Below, one piece after another: positions 26,318-34,956 of a stretch of 64,000 nucleotides of DNA (positions are counted from its first letter, which is position 1; every line of letters starts with the position of its first letter). The notes under the pieces were generated by a model that did not search any database, was not told the origin of the DNA, and was given only the letters and a program-made list of their open reading frames with translations. Both the position numbers and the translations under genes were made by a program. The stretch is from Acidobacteriota bacterium (GTDB taxonomy: Bacteria > Acidobacteriota > Terriglobia > Terriglobales > Acidobacteriaceae), in the NCBI GenBank assembly GCA_016196065.1, contig JACPYL010000010.1, positions 682,001 through 746,000 of the forward strand, read 5' to 3'.

Positions 26318-27234
26318 GCGGGTTCTCTCAGCCTCGCGGCCCTCCGCCCCAACTGGTTTCGCAAGGTGTCGAACATCGCGCTCTGCACTCCCACAATGGA
26401 GTGAAAGACTCGCGGCAAGGGCGTGTTCCAGATGTGCTCACCGTACATGGCAAGTCGAAACGATGGAGCGCCAATTTTCGCCGCTTCGAGGAGCGTGGTT
26501 GCCGAGTGTGCCCGCAAGGCGGAGAGTACGCCATCGTGTCTGGCCAGCGCGGTTCTCATCCTCACGTAGTGAAAGAACCACGAGCCCGGACGCGCCAAAG
26601 GCGAAGGCTTGAAGTCGAAATGCACAAATGCGGCAACGCCCGATCGTTCATGATTGCGAAAGAAATCCGTCAGCGCCTCGCCGCGAAAATGGTGCACGAC
26701 TCCTGTCGTGAAGAACACGTGTCCGCCAACATCTTTGCTGAAGGCGCTCGCCCTCATGAACCGGCATTTCAGGTTTTCCAGTGCGGCCAGCCGCTGTGCC
26801 TCTGCTATTAGAGCGTCATTGAAGTCGACGCCAACCAACTCAACGTCATCGCCGAGATTCCCCAGAGCCGCCAGCCAGCGAATGGCGAACCCGGTGCCGC
26901 AACCAATATCGACCAGCCGCACAGGCGGCCGGACACCATGTTGACGCAGCGTGCGCAACAAGGGAAGCAGGAGTTCGCGCACACGGCTGCCATGATGAAA
27001 CTCCTCGGCCATGCGCTGCATTTCGCAATGCGTCTTGATCAGAAGGTGATCGACGGCGTGAGGATCGAGGAAACCGTGTTGCGCCGGAAGGCCCGCCACT
27101 ACCCGCGCCGCTTGCCTGTTTTTCGATTGCAGGAAGCGGGAGACTACCTCGGACTTTCGCACCGGCAGCCGCGCCAGTGAGGCAGTATCGAATTGCGTGA
27201 TCAGGTCGGAAACTTCGGGATCAGTGGCACGCAT
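26314..27234 (-). CDS. Class I SAM-dependent methyltransferase
   Basis: A 306-residue enzyme with motif I VDIGCGTGFAIRW (about 107-119), the acidic residue of motif II in ELVGVDFND, and a VFFTTGVVHHF strand in the place of motif IV. Residues 1-100 and 220-306 are extra domains typical of small-molecule or lipid methylases such as those working on quinones or polyketide-like molecules. The substrate cannot be assigned. It shares a 4-bp overlap with a membrane-protein gene. Confidence 0.88.
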   Translation of the reverse strand: MRATDPEVSDLITQFDTASLARLPVRKSEVVSRFLQSKNRQAARVVAGLPAQHGFLDPHAVDHLLIKTHCEMQRMAEEFHHGSRVRELLLPLLRTLRQHGVRPPVRLVDIGCGTGFAIRWLAALGNLGDDVELVGVDFNDALIAEAQRLAALENLKCRFMRASAFSKDVGGHVFFTTGVVHHFRGEALTDFFRNHERSGVAAFVHFDFKPSPLARPGSWFFHYVRMRTALARHDGVLSALRAHSATTLLEAAKIGAPSFRLAMYGEHIWNTPLPRVFHSIVGVQSAMFDTLRNQLGRRAARLREPA

Positions 27235-27409
27235 TTTCAGCGCAGCCTATCACGAAACCTGCACCGTGGGACTGGTCAAAGTCGATACCTGCTCTGCTTC
27301 TTCGACATTTGTCGGGTGGCGCACTTCTCCAGCGCCGCCCACCGCGAACCGCTAACCCGAGCGAGTTATACTTCCGGCGAGATGTGGTCCGTCCGCCGGA
27401 GTTCGTTCT

Positions 27410-27820
27410 ATGCCAGACAAAATCAACTATTCGCTCACGCCGATCGGCTTCGTTCAGTCCCCGCTCAAGAGTCGTCACAACGCACCCAGGCAGGGAAGTG
27501 AAGGAGCACCCGACGCATGGATCGAGATCGTATCGAAGGTGGCGCGAGGCGCCCGAGAAATTGAGTTAGGCGACGAAGTGATTCTCATCACTTGGTTTCA
27601 CAAGGCGAAGAGAAGTGTTTTGAAAGTGCATCCGAGGGGAGACAAAAACACGCCTCTCACGGGAGTCTTCTCCACACGGTCACCTGATCGTCCCAACCCG
27701 TTGGGCTTGCATCGCGTAAAAGTTCTGGAGATCGACGGCAGCCGGTTGCGAGTCGGCCCACTCGAAGCGATCGATGGGACGCCGGTGGTCGATATCAAGC
27801 CGGTGCTTCGCGGTGACTGA
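27410..27820 (+). CDS. trmO: tRNA (adenine37-N6)-methyltransferase TrmO/TsaA
   Basis: A 136-residue single-domain TrmO (YaeB/TsaA family), which methylates t6A37 in tRNA-Thr to m6t6A using SAM. The family motif GVFSTRSPDRPNPLGLHRV is intact, as are YSLTPIGFVQSP at the start and LEAIDGTPVVDIKPV at the end. It lacks the E. coli C-terminal extension, as do many short homologues. It stands alone; tsaC, for the preceding t6A step, is at 46524. Confidence 0.92.
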   Translation: MPDKINYSLTPIGFVQSPLKSRHNAPRQGSEGAPDAWIEIVSKVARGAREIELGDEVILITWFHKAKRSVLKVHPRGDKNTPLTGVFSTRSPDRPNPLGLHRVKVLEIDGSRLRVGPLEAIDGTPVVDIKPVLRGD

Positions 27821-27842
27821 TAGCGGCGTTCGATTTTCGCCG

Positions 27843-28706
27843 TTACGGGCGCGGGTGCGAACTTACATTCCCTTCCGTCATGCCGAGCACCCACTTGATG
27901 GCTTCGAAGTACATCTTGCGAATTTCGGGATCGGTCCAGGCTTCCTGCGTGTGTCCGAGGCTGGAATAGAAGACGCGGCCTTTGCCGTACATTTTGTCCC
28001 AGGCAACGGCGAAATCGTGGTCGGTTCGATGGACACGCGGGTTGTCAAAATTCAATTTCTTCGGATCGAGACTGAGCAGAACGTTGACTTTGTCGCGCGA
28101 CCACTGCTTGGCCTGATAAATTTCGTCATACTTCACAAACATTTTTGGAAAATGCCGGACCGCAGGGAAGCTCGGGTCTTCATTGATGATGGGCGCCATG
28201 AACGTAGACCACGGATGCTGGTCGAACCATCCGCCAATCATCTCGGAGTATTCCGGCCATTTGTAGCTCGTGTCGAGCGCGGCGTGGATGCCGACAAAAC
28301 CTTTTCCGTCTTCTTTGATAAACGACAGGATGTCTTTCTTCTGGCTATCGTCGAGGTCGAGTTCACCGGTGGTGCTCACAAAAATCAGGGCATCGAAGTA
28401 ATCCAGGTTCTTCGCGTTTCTGTCGCCCAGGTTTTTCTTGGTGAGGAGTTCAGTGTCGGTGCGCAGCGTAGCGTCCCACAGACCGCTGTCGTGGCCCATG
28501 TTGTAAATCGCGGCCATCGCATCCGGAATCGAATCGTGCTCCCATCCCTTCGTCTGACTGATGACGAGCAGGTGCTTGAGGTGGATTTCATGAGCATGCG
28601 GCGGAGGTGGCATGGACGGATCCACGGCCGCGTCCTGGGCGAAGGCGAAGGTTCGCAGGATTAGAAGAGAGAGAGCGAGGTATTGAGCGATTCGAACTCG
28701 GCGCAT
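27843..28706 (-). CDS. Secreted ThuA-domain protein
   Basis: A 287-residue protein read from ATG 28706, which places a signal peptide (to AFAQ) at the N-terminus; a longer frame upstream has no such feature. The mature domain is ThuA, a glutamine-amidotransferase-like fold named from trehalose utilisation (LLVISQTKGWEHDSI, VGIHAALDTSY, GRVFYSSLGHTQEAW). In Acidobacteria and Bacteroidetes such secreted ThuA proteins accompany sugar dehydrogenases. The substrate is unknown. Confidence 0.9.
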   Translation of the reverse strand: MRRVRIAQYLALSLLILRTFAFAQDAAVDPSMPPPPHAHEIHLKHLLVISQTKGWEHDSIPDAMAAIYNMGHDSGLWDATLRTDTELLTKKNLGDRNAKNLDYFDALIFVSTTGELDLDDSQKKDILSFIKEDGKGFVGIHAALDTSYKWPEYSEMIGGWFDQHPWSTFMAPIINEDPSFPAVRHFPKMFVKYDEIYQAKQWSRDKVNVLLSLDPKKLNFDNPRVHRTDHDFAVAWDKMYGKGRVFYSSLGHTQEAWTDPEIRKMYFEAIKWVLGMTEGNVSSHPRP

Positions 28707-28955
28707 CGGATGTGGGCTACCTTTCGGGGGGAAGTATAACCCGGGGCCGGTTCCTACCCAGCAGCCACGTGCCACTTTCCCATCTCGCCGCTTGCGGGCA
28801 CATTGCAGCAGATCTTTGCATGCCCGGGTATCTACTACCGCAATCCGTTGCAACTTGCAGGATTAAAGCGACTTAATTTCCGTTTTCGATTGAAACTGAC
28901 TGGCTGACCGTGGTCAACTTGCGAGATCGTCCTCCCCGGGCGGTCGTGAACTCGT

Positions 28956-30143
28956 ATGAGAATCCAAGGGCCTTCAGTATCGACATCCACATCCTTGTCC
29001 TCGTCTATCCGTTGGATTGAGATCATCCTGTGCCTTTGGATTGCGGTCGCTGTTGCCGGTCGAGCAAATGCCCAGGACTATCTCGTGACCAACGACGACG
29101 CCTACGGTATTTCCCTTTACTCGATCGGAGCGCGGGGCGTTTTGAGTTTTGCCGAACGAATTCCCGGGCCGGGCGTCGGGATCCAAGGCGGATATTTCGG
29201 GATGAACCGCCTCGCCATTCTGAATAACGGATCCCAGCAATGCATCTTCGCGTCGGAAGCCTTGACCGGTGACATCGCGTGGATGGAATTCGGCAGCGGA
29301 ATGTTCCAGGGAGTTGCGACGGGGTCACCGACTGATGGAGGCACATCGAACGGCATCGGACTTGCCGCGAATTCCAATTACCTGTATGCCAGCTTTAGCG
29401 ACTCGAGCACCATCGGTACGTTTCAGATCCAAGCGGGTTGCGCGTTGCGTCTGGTCAATGATGTGTCCGTGGGCGGGCTGCGGGGTGGAGTCATCGACGG
29501 CATGGCGGTCCACGGCAACATGCTGATTGTCACGTACGCGGATGGCACCATCGAGTCCTTCAATACTGCGGCCGGTTCCCTCGTACCGAACGGAGACAAG
29601 CAGACATCAACCGCTTCGGCGAATGGCACGACTTATCCGAACGGGATTGACATCACGCAAGACGGACACTTTGCGCTCTTCGGAGACACGTCGACGGCCA
29701 CGGTTGTGGAAGTGTCCGACATCTCGCTAGGCCGGCTGATGCCTACGAAGGTTTACCGGACGCATGCGGGCATCAGCTCCAGTAACTTGATTCTCAGTCC
29801 TGATGAGACGATCCTCTACATCATCAGTACGCAGGGGGACGTCGTCGTCGCTGCATTCTTCGATAAGGCCACGGGCCAGCTGTCGCGCGGATGTACATCG
29901 GGAAGCCTCAGACACTATGGAAGGGCGTTTTCGTATCTGGGCGGCGCCGCGTTGCAACAGACAACCGGCAATGGAGGCGGAGTCTTTGTTACAGAGTTTG
30001 GCGCCCCGTCGAGCATCGCCTCCGTCAATCTGACGGTGAGCGGAGGCAGGTGTCATCTGGCAGAGGCGCAAGGATCTCCCGTCCCCGACTTCTACAGCGG
30101 AGGGCTGCTTTCAATCGGGAGATTTCCTCCGCGGTCTTTTTAG
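28956..30143 (+). CDS. Secreted beta-propeller (lactonase-like) protein
   Basis: A 395-residue protein with a signal peptide ending in ANAQ (about 40). The rest shows repeated blades with YLYASFS, MLIVTYADG and NLILSPDETILYIIST strands, as in YncE or 6-phosphogluconolactonase-type seven-bladed propellers. Enzymatic activity is not evident. It precedes the multicopper oxidase gene by 42 bp on the same strand, so both may be cotranscribed. Confidence 0.8.
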   Translation: MRIQGPSVSTSTSLSSSIRWIEIILCLWIAVAVAGRANAQDYLVTNDDAYGISLYSIGARGVLSFAERIPGPGVGIQGGYFGMNRLAILNNGSQQCIFASEALTGDIAWMEFGSGMFQGVATGSPTDGGTSNGIGLAANSNYLYASFSDSSTIGTFQIQAGCALRLVNDVSVGGLRGGVIDGMAVHGNMLIVTYADGTIESFNTAAGSLVPNGDKQTSTASANGTTYPNGIDITQDGHFALFGDTSTATVVEVSDISLGRLMPTKVYRTHAGISSSNLILSPDETILYIISTQGDVVVAAFFDKATGQLSRGCTSGSLRHYGRAFSYLGGAALQQTTGNGGGVFVTEFGAPSSIASVNLTVSGGRCHLAEAQGSPVPDFYSGGLLSIGRFPPRSF

Positions 30144-30185
30144 CTTCGAGCGGAAACGTTTTCATCACACTGATCGAGGAAGAGC

Positions 30186-31790
30186 ATGTTCACTGCAGGC
30201 CGGTGGTGGTTGGCAGTATTTGTCGGGGGACTCTCCTTCACGCAACTTTGGGCGCAATGTCCTGATCGGCCCGCACAGGGCACCGTCGTACAGGATCCCT
30301 ACACGATCCAGTCATCGAATGGAGTGCTGCAGGCCACGCTCTCACTCGGATATTCCGTTGACCAGGCTGGATTCTCGCACTACTGCTACCAGTACCAGAC
30401 GCCCAGCGGAATCGTGGAAGCGCCGACTCTACGGCTCAAACCAGGCGATCAGCTGCAACTGAGTGTTGCCAACGTAATCAAGAACAACGATGCCTCGCTG
30501 ATGAAGATGGATCATTCCAGCGATGGAAATAAATGTGGAGATGGCGGCGCGGCGACGATTAATTCCACGAACGTCCATTTTCATGGCATGCCTATCCCCC
30601 CAACCTGCCATCAGGACGACGTGATCAACACGCTGATCCAGCCGGGATCGCCTGCATTTGATTTCAACATTCAGATTCCCAAGGACAACCCTCCCGGCCT
30701 GTATTGGTATCACCCGCATGTGCACGGGTTCACCGAATTTCAAGTGAACGGAGGCGCAGCGGGGGCACTCATTGTCGATGGAATGGAGCAGGTTCGCCCG
30801 GAGGTAAAGGGGCTAACCGAGCGAGTGTTCGTAATCCGCCAGCAATACCTCGTTCCGTGGATTCCCGGCCCCTACGATCTCACCGTCAACTATCAGCTGA
30901 CGCAGTTTCCAGAGCACCTCCCACCGGTCGTCAAAATGAAGCCGCGCGAGAAACAATTCTGGAGAGTCGCGAATACCACCTTGCAAAACTTCATGCCTCT
31001 GCAGGTCACGTTCCATGATCGGCCGCAAACGCTCCTGCTCATCGCGCTCGACGGTTATCCGCTGAAGACCCCGCGCGAAGTGAAGACGATTCTTCTTCCA
31101 CCGGCAGGCCGCGCGGAATTCATCATCGAAGGGCCACCTGCAGGAGGCACTGGTTTATTCCTGACGGGAGGCTATGACACGGGGCTGACCGGTAATCCTG
31201 ATGTTTCGCTGTTGCTGGCCTCCATTCAAACCGACAGCGGGGGACAGCCTCAAGCCAAGGCGCAAGAGCCTTCCGCAAAAAAGCCCCCTGAAGCAAGTGC
31301 CATTTCGTCCGAAGCGGCGACCCCTGCTCCCGTTATCAAATGGGCTGACCTCGCATCCAAAACCGCGACCGTACAACGCAAGGTATATTTTTCCGAACAG
31401 TTCGGCGGCACGAATGGTCCGATTCAGTTCTATATCACCGTAGACGGACAGAAACAGAAAGTATTCGAGGCGGATGAGAAGCCGGTTATTACAACCCATG
31501 TGGGAGCCATTGAAGAGTGGACGATCGAGAATCGGGCGCTGGAAACGCACGCCTTTCATATTCATCAGATCCACTTCAAACTTCTCGAAGTCGACGGCAA
31601 GCCGGTCCCCGAAGGAGACATGCTGGACACCGTCACGGTTCCTTTTTGGAACGGCAAGGGTCCTTATCACAGCGTAAAAGTCCGGATGAATTTCAGCGAT
31701 CCGACTACTGCCGGCACGTTTCTATTCCACTGCCACATCCTCCTGCATGAGGATCTCGGGATGATGCACAAGATCCGCGTCGATCCTTGA
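30186..31790 (+). CDS. Periplasmic multicopper oxidase
   Basis: A 534-residue laccase/CueO-like oxidase, which couples one-electron substrate oxidation to reduction of O2 to water. A signal peptide ends in WAQ. Copper ligands are in HFHGMP and WYHPHVHG (N-terminal domain) and in HAFHIHQIHF and FHCHILLHEDLGMM (C-terminal domain), so T1 and the trinuclear cluster look complete. A Pro/Ala/Lys-rich insertion (about residues 350-380) separates domains 2 and 3. The CueO-type Met-rich insertion is absent, and metal resistance is not implied by neighbours. Confidence 0.94.
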   Translation: MFTAGRWWLAVFVGGLSFTQLWAQCPDRPAQGTVVQDPYTIQSSNGVLQATLSLGYSVDQAGFSHYCYQYQTPSGIVEAPTLRLKPGDQLQLSVANVIKNNDASLMKMDHSSDGNKCGDGGAATINSTNVHFHGMPIPPTCHQDDVINTLIQPGSPAFDFNIQIPKDNPPGLYWYHPHVHGFTEFQVNGGAAGALIVDGMEQVRPEVKGLTERVFVIRQQYLVPWIPGPYDLTVNYQLTQFPEHLPPVVKMKPREKQFWRVANTTLQNFMPLQVTFHDRPQTLLLIALDGYPLKTPREVKTILLPPAGRAEFIIEGPPAGGTGLFLTGGYDTGLTGNPDVSLLLASIQTDSGGQPQAKAQEPSAKKPPEASAISSEAATPAPVIKWADLASKTATVQRKVYFSEQFGGTNGPIQFYITVDGQKQKVFEADEKPVITTHVGAIEEWTIENRALETHAFHIHQIHFKLLEVDGKPVPEGDMLDTVTVPFWNGKGPYHSVKVRMNFSDPTTAGTFLFHCHILLHEDLGMMHKIRVDP

Positions 31791-31896
31791 TTGTCACCCG
31801 CCGTAACGTTTCGAGCGCTTGTTTCACCATCGTAGTGTGCATCGGAGATTGCGATTGTAGGTAACTTTCGCGACGAAGATTCTACGAGGTGAGAAC

Positions 31897-32355
31897 ATGC
31901 TCAAGGCAGCGCTGGTAGCTCTTTTCCTGATCTTCCTGACCGGATGCGACGTTCCAAAGGTCCGCTTGACGGTGGAGACCCGCGATCCACAGGGCAGCGT
32001 CATCGACAGGGCAGACATAACCAACGGAGACACAAACGGCCGCGATTTTCGCGTGAACGGGAATGGCTCGATTGCGTTGACAGCCTCCGCGGACGACAGC
32101 GGCGGACTGAGCGCTCTCGACATCGAGGGCGGATTCTCCTGCAACAAGACCACTGGAGGCATTGGGAGCGTGCAGCAGGGTACCTTCAATGCCAACGATC
32201 CAGCGCTGCCGGGGCAACATCCGACGAGTTCGAGCTTTCAAAATGTGTCTCCGGTGCAATGCTCTGGTGGAACCTATACCGGCTCTGCGCACGCCTGCGC
32301 AACTACGGCAGACGGCAAGAGTCGCAGTTGCACGAAAGACGCAACCTTCAAGTAA
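31897..32355 (+). CDS. Small lipoprotein
   Basis: A 152-residue protein with a lipobox LTGC (cysteine at about 17), then a beta-rich mature part with four or more further cysteines (FSCNKTT, VQCSGGTYTG, HACATT, RSCTKD) probably in disulfides. It follows the oxidase by about 100 bp. No family recognised. Membrane-anchored periplasmic location is well supported by the lipobox. Confidence 0.78.
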   Translation: MLKAALVALFLIFLTGCDVPKVRLTVETRDPQGSVIDRADITNGDTNGRDFRVNGNGSIALTASADDSGGLSALDIEGGFSCNKTTGGIGSVQQGTFNANDPALPGQHPTSSSFQNVSPVQCSGGTYTGSAHACATTADGKSRSCTKDATFK

Positions 32356-32416
32356 GGGCGAACGATTTTGGGGTGGGGCGAGTCCGGAGACAGACAGTGG
32401 ATCTCGCGAGCCGCAG

Positions 32417-33463
32417 TCACTCGCAGGGAGCGCGGCCGGCAGGCTCGAATTGATCTAACTGCGCATCGCGCTGCGTCGCGACGTGGCCGCCGGGCGCTTT
32501 GCCGTAAAGTTCTTCGCCGGCGCAGTAGTACAAGGCAGTTTTGGGATCGACCCACACCGAAACGCTGGGATTACCGCGTCTAGGCGGCGCTTCCGGCGCT
32601 TCGGCGAGTCCGAGACTGACCATGGCTCGCTCCCACGGACGCAGGCGCGGCTTCTGATGCGCTCCTGGCGCGGGCGTCGCCGAGAGTACCCACACCATTG
32701 CGAAAGTCGATACCGCGATCGCGACGACCAGGTAAAAATCCGCGCGATGAAAACGCAGTTTCAGATTCAGATCTCGCAGGCTCCATGGTTTCATCACCGG
32801 CGATTCCTCGGCGATTTCTTCCGGAGCCAGTTCACCTTCTGCAGCTAACTCGGTTACGTCGGGCAATATCCTAAGTTGCGAGAGTCCAGAGTTAAATGAC
32901 CTATCGTTGGCCAGTAACTCAAGCGGAGCGTGGTCTATCTCGGCATCTGGGTGGGCGAAAGCTTCATGCCGACGAAGCTCTACAAGGTCGGGTGTAGGAG
33001 CTTCGCTCTCCTTGTCGGTCGGCAGGTCGACAAGTCCTGATTCGATGCGTGGCGTTTCGAAGTGACGCGGTGGAAAGGCCGGCAATTCGATCTGTGAAAC
33101 GATGTTCGGTGATGCAGGGGCCGGTGATCCGAGGTTACGTGGCTCGACGTTTGGTAACCGTCCGTCCGGTGATTCGTCTGCGGGATCGCCAGCGGATTTC
33201 TGAAACAAGCCTTGCTCCTGGCTCATCAACCACAGGGATGCCCATTTTCGTTGTAATTCTTCTCCTTGACGAGGTTCACTCGCACAGCGCTCACACAAGG
33301 GAGAGTCGTCCAGTGCGGGAGCGCCACACTGGCTGCAAACACGGGCCGGAGGGCGCGCATTCTTCTTGCGCTGGGCATTGTGTTCCTGAATGGTGAAGGC
33401 TGCCGCCAGCATGTCCTGAAAGGACTGCTCGTCAAGCATCAGCTTGGGCCGGCTATAGGACAT
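32417..33463 (-). CDS. Zinc-ribbon single-pass membrane protein
   Basis: A 348-residue protein. Residues about 43-60 form a zinc ribbon (CSQCG and CERC). A long Pro/Glu-rich, probably disordered region (80-230) leads to one membrane helix (FYLVVAIAVSTFAMVWVLSA). The last 50 residues contain WVDPKTALYYCAGEELYGK and a final cysteine, resembling the YHCPGxxxYGxTKxG motif seen in nuclease- and Ada-like tails of soil bacteria. Cytoplasmic zinc ribbon plus extracytoplasmic tail suggests a membrane sensor or scaffold. No known family. Confidence 0.72.
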   Translation of the reverse strand: MSYSRPKLMLDEQSFQDMLAAAFTIQEHNAQRKKNARPPARVCSQCGAPALDDSPLCERCASEPRQGEELQRKWASLWLMSQEQGLFQKSAGDPADESPDGRLPNVEPRNLGSPAPASPNIVSQIELPAFPPRHFETPRIESGLVDLPTDKESEAPTPDLVELRRHEAFAHPDAEIDHAPLELLANDRSFNSGLSQLRILPDVTELAAEGELAPEEIAEESPVMKPWSLRDLNLKLRFHRADFYLVVAIAVSTFAMVWVLSATPAPGAHQKPRLRPWERAMVSLGLAEAPEAPPRRGNPSVSVWVDPKTALYYCAGEELYGKAPGGHVATQRDAQLDQFEPAGRAPCE

Positions 33464-33535
33464 GGGAGTCAGAAGGGGAGCAGCCCGAACTGCCTATATT
33501 GTAGTGCAGTTTTCATGGTTGAAGCGCAGGAAAAA

Positions 33536-33745
33536 GGTCGCAGGTGTTAGGTCTTAGGTCTCAGGAAACCATACCTAGGTTCGGGGATAGGCGGCATCGG
33601 CCTACTTAGCGGGAGTCTTCCACTACCTACCTGGAACCATGATTTCCAGAAACCAGAAACCAGAAACCAGAAACCAGAAACCAGAGACCTGCCACCTGAC
33701 ACCTGCCACCTGACACCTGCCACCTGACACCTGACACCTAAGGCC
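33536..33745. repeat. Heptad-repeat locus A (inverted 7-nt periodic repeats)
   Basis: Left arm 33536-33570 reads as five consecutive 7-mers beginning GG (GGTCGCA, GGTGTTA, GGTCTTA, GGTCTCA, GGAAACC). Right arm 33641-33745 is fifteen consecutive 7-mers ending CC in the inverted sense: five copies of AGAAACC, one AGAGACC, then TGCCACC/TGACACC alternating. The arms can pair. No spacers of CRISPR type exist. The remaining intergenic bases to 33907 show no gene. Confidence 0.85.
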
Positions 33746-33915
33746 TGCCCTTCAAGGACGTACCCCTTTGGTTCCCGATTCCGGATTCCACAATGGGAAT
33801 CGCCTCATGAGGGAACTCTGATCAAGTGGCAGGCAATTTTCTCGATCAAGATCTAAGTTGTTGGATCGATGGTGGTTTCGATGACAGCGAAGAGTTGGCG
33901 AATAGCGTGCATCCA

Positions 33916-33940
33916 GGTAATTATCCCTTGACAGTAGGTA
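33916..33940 (+). repeat. Left terminal inverted repeat
   Basis: 25 bp, identical to the reverse complement of 36571-36595. It contains TTGACA (33928-33933) pointing into the element. Confidence 0.95.
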
Positions 33941-33956
33941 CATGTCATGCTAACCT
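33928..33956 (+). promoter_or_regulatory. Transposase promoter built on left inverted repeat
   Basis: TTGACA at 33928-33933 within the repeat, 17-nt spacer, then TAACCT at 33951-33956, 27 bp before the transposase ATG. The -35 is perfect, the -10 partial. The same TTGACA is present in the right repeat pointing toward the protease gene. Confidence 0.55.
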
Positions 33957-33983
33957 CTTTGCTATCAAGGTAGGTAAAGCGCT

Positions 33984-34934
33984 ATGAGCAACCGCAAACC
34001 GCCGATGAAACCCTTCACTCTCAAGCACTTCCAAGCACAGTTCCCGGATGACGCTACCTGCCTTGAGTGGCTTCGCAATTATCTCTACCCGGATGGCATC
34101 CACTGCAATACCTGCCAGCGAGTGACAAAGCATCACCGCGTTGCGAGTCGCCCGTCCTACTCCTGCGACTACTGCGGCCATCACGTTCATCCGACTGCTG
34201 GGACGATCTTCCACAAGTCGCCCACTCCGCTGACTACTTGGTTCTATGCGATCTACTTGATGGCTCAGACGCGTTGCGGAATCTCCGCAAAGCAGATCCA
34301 GCGCGAGACTGGCGTCACTTACAAAACAGCGTGGCGCATGTTCAAGCAGATTCGCACGATGCTCCAAGACGACAGTCCTATTGGCGGGGGCGGCAAGGGC
34401 GTTGAGATGGACGAAGCCGTGTTCGGCGGCTATCGGAAGGCGGGGGCTGGCCGGAAACTGCGGAACGACCGGATGGCCAACAAGACTATTGCGATCGGTA
34501 TGGTCGAGCGCAAGGGAAGCATCCGCGCATTCACCGCTGCGGACATTAAGAGCGGCACACTGTTGGAGATCGCACGCGAATACATCCTTCCCAAGAGCGT
34601 TGTCTTTACGGATGAACTCAACTCCTATCAGGGACTCCCGCACATCACGAATCGCGGATATGAGCATCGCAGAGTGAATCACAGCGCTCGCGTCTACGTC
34701 TCCGGAACGACTCACACGAATACCATCGAAGGATTCTGGAGCCTGATTAAGAGAGGTATTTCCGGGGTTTACCATCAAGTTGGAAGTCACTATCTGCAGT
34801 CTTACTTAAACGAGTACAGCTTCCGATACAATCGGCGGTTTGACGTTCAGCCGATGTTCCTCAGTTTCTTGCAGCAAGTAGAAAAGAGGGATACTGTTGT
34901 GCGCCAATTGCCTGCTGCGGTTGAACCATTCTGA
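33984..34934 (+). CDS. IS1595-family transposase (ISXO2-like)
   Basis: A 316-residue transposase. The N-terminus holds a zinc ribbon (CNTCQ at about 41-45, CDYCG at about 62-66) and the catalytic ISXO2-like DDE domain follows, with EMDEAVFGGY, VVFTDELNSY and THTNTIEGFWSLIKRG. All three motifs and the length are as expected for an active enzyme. It begins 44 bp after the left repeat and is followed after 22 bp by the ClpP-like passenger gene. Confidence 0.95.
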   Translation: MSNRKPPMKPFTLKHFQAQFPDDATCLEWLRNYLYPDGIHCNTCQRVTKHHRVASRPSYSCDYCGHHVHPTAGTIFHKSPTPLTTWFYAIYLMAQTRCGISAKQIQRETGVTYKTAWRMFKQIRTMLQDDSPIGGGGKGVEMDEAVFGGYRKAGAGRKLRNDRMANKTIAIGMVERKGSIRAFTAADIKSGTLLEIAREYILPKSVVFTDELNSYQGLPHITNRGYEHRRVNHSARVYVSGTTHTNTIEGFWSLIKRGISGVYHQVGSHYLQSYLNEYSFRYNRRFDVQPMFLSFLQQVEKRDTVVRQLPAAVEPF

Positions 34935-34956
34935 ATGAGTGATGAAAGGACTAGAA

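Noticed and set aside
33641-33745. CRISPR array
   Set aside because: Units are only 7 nt, contiguous, without spacers, and no cas genes are present.
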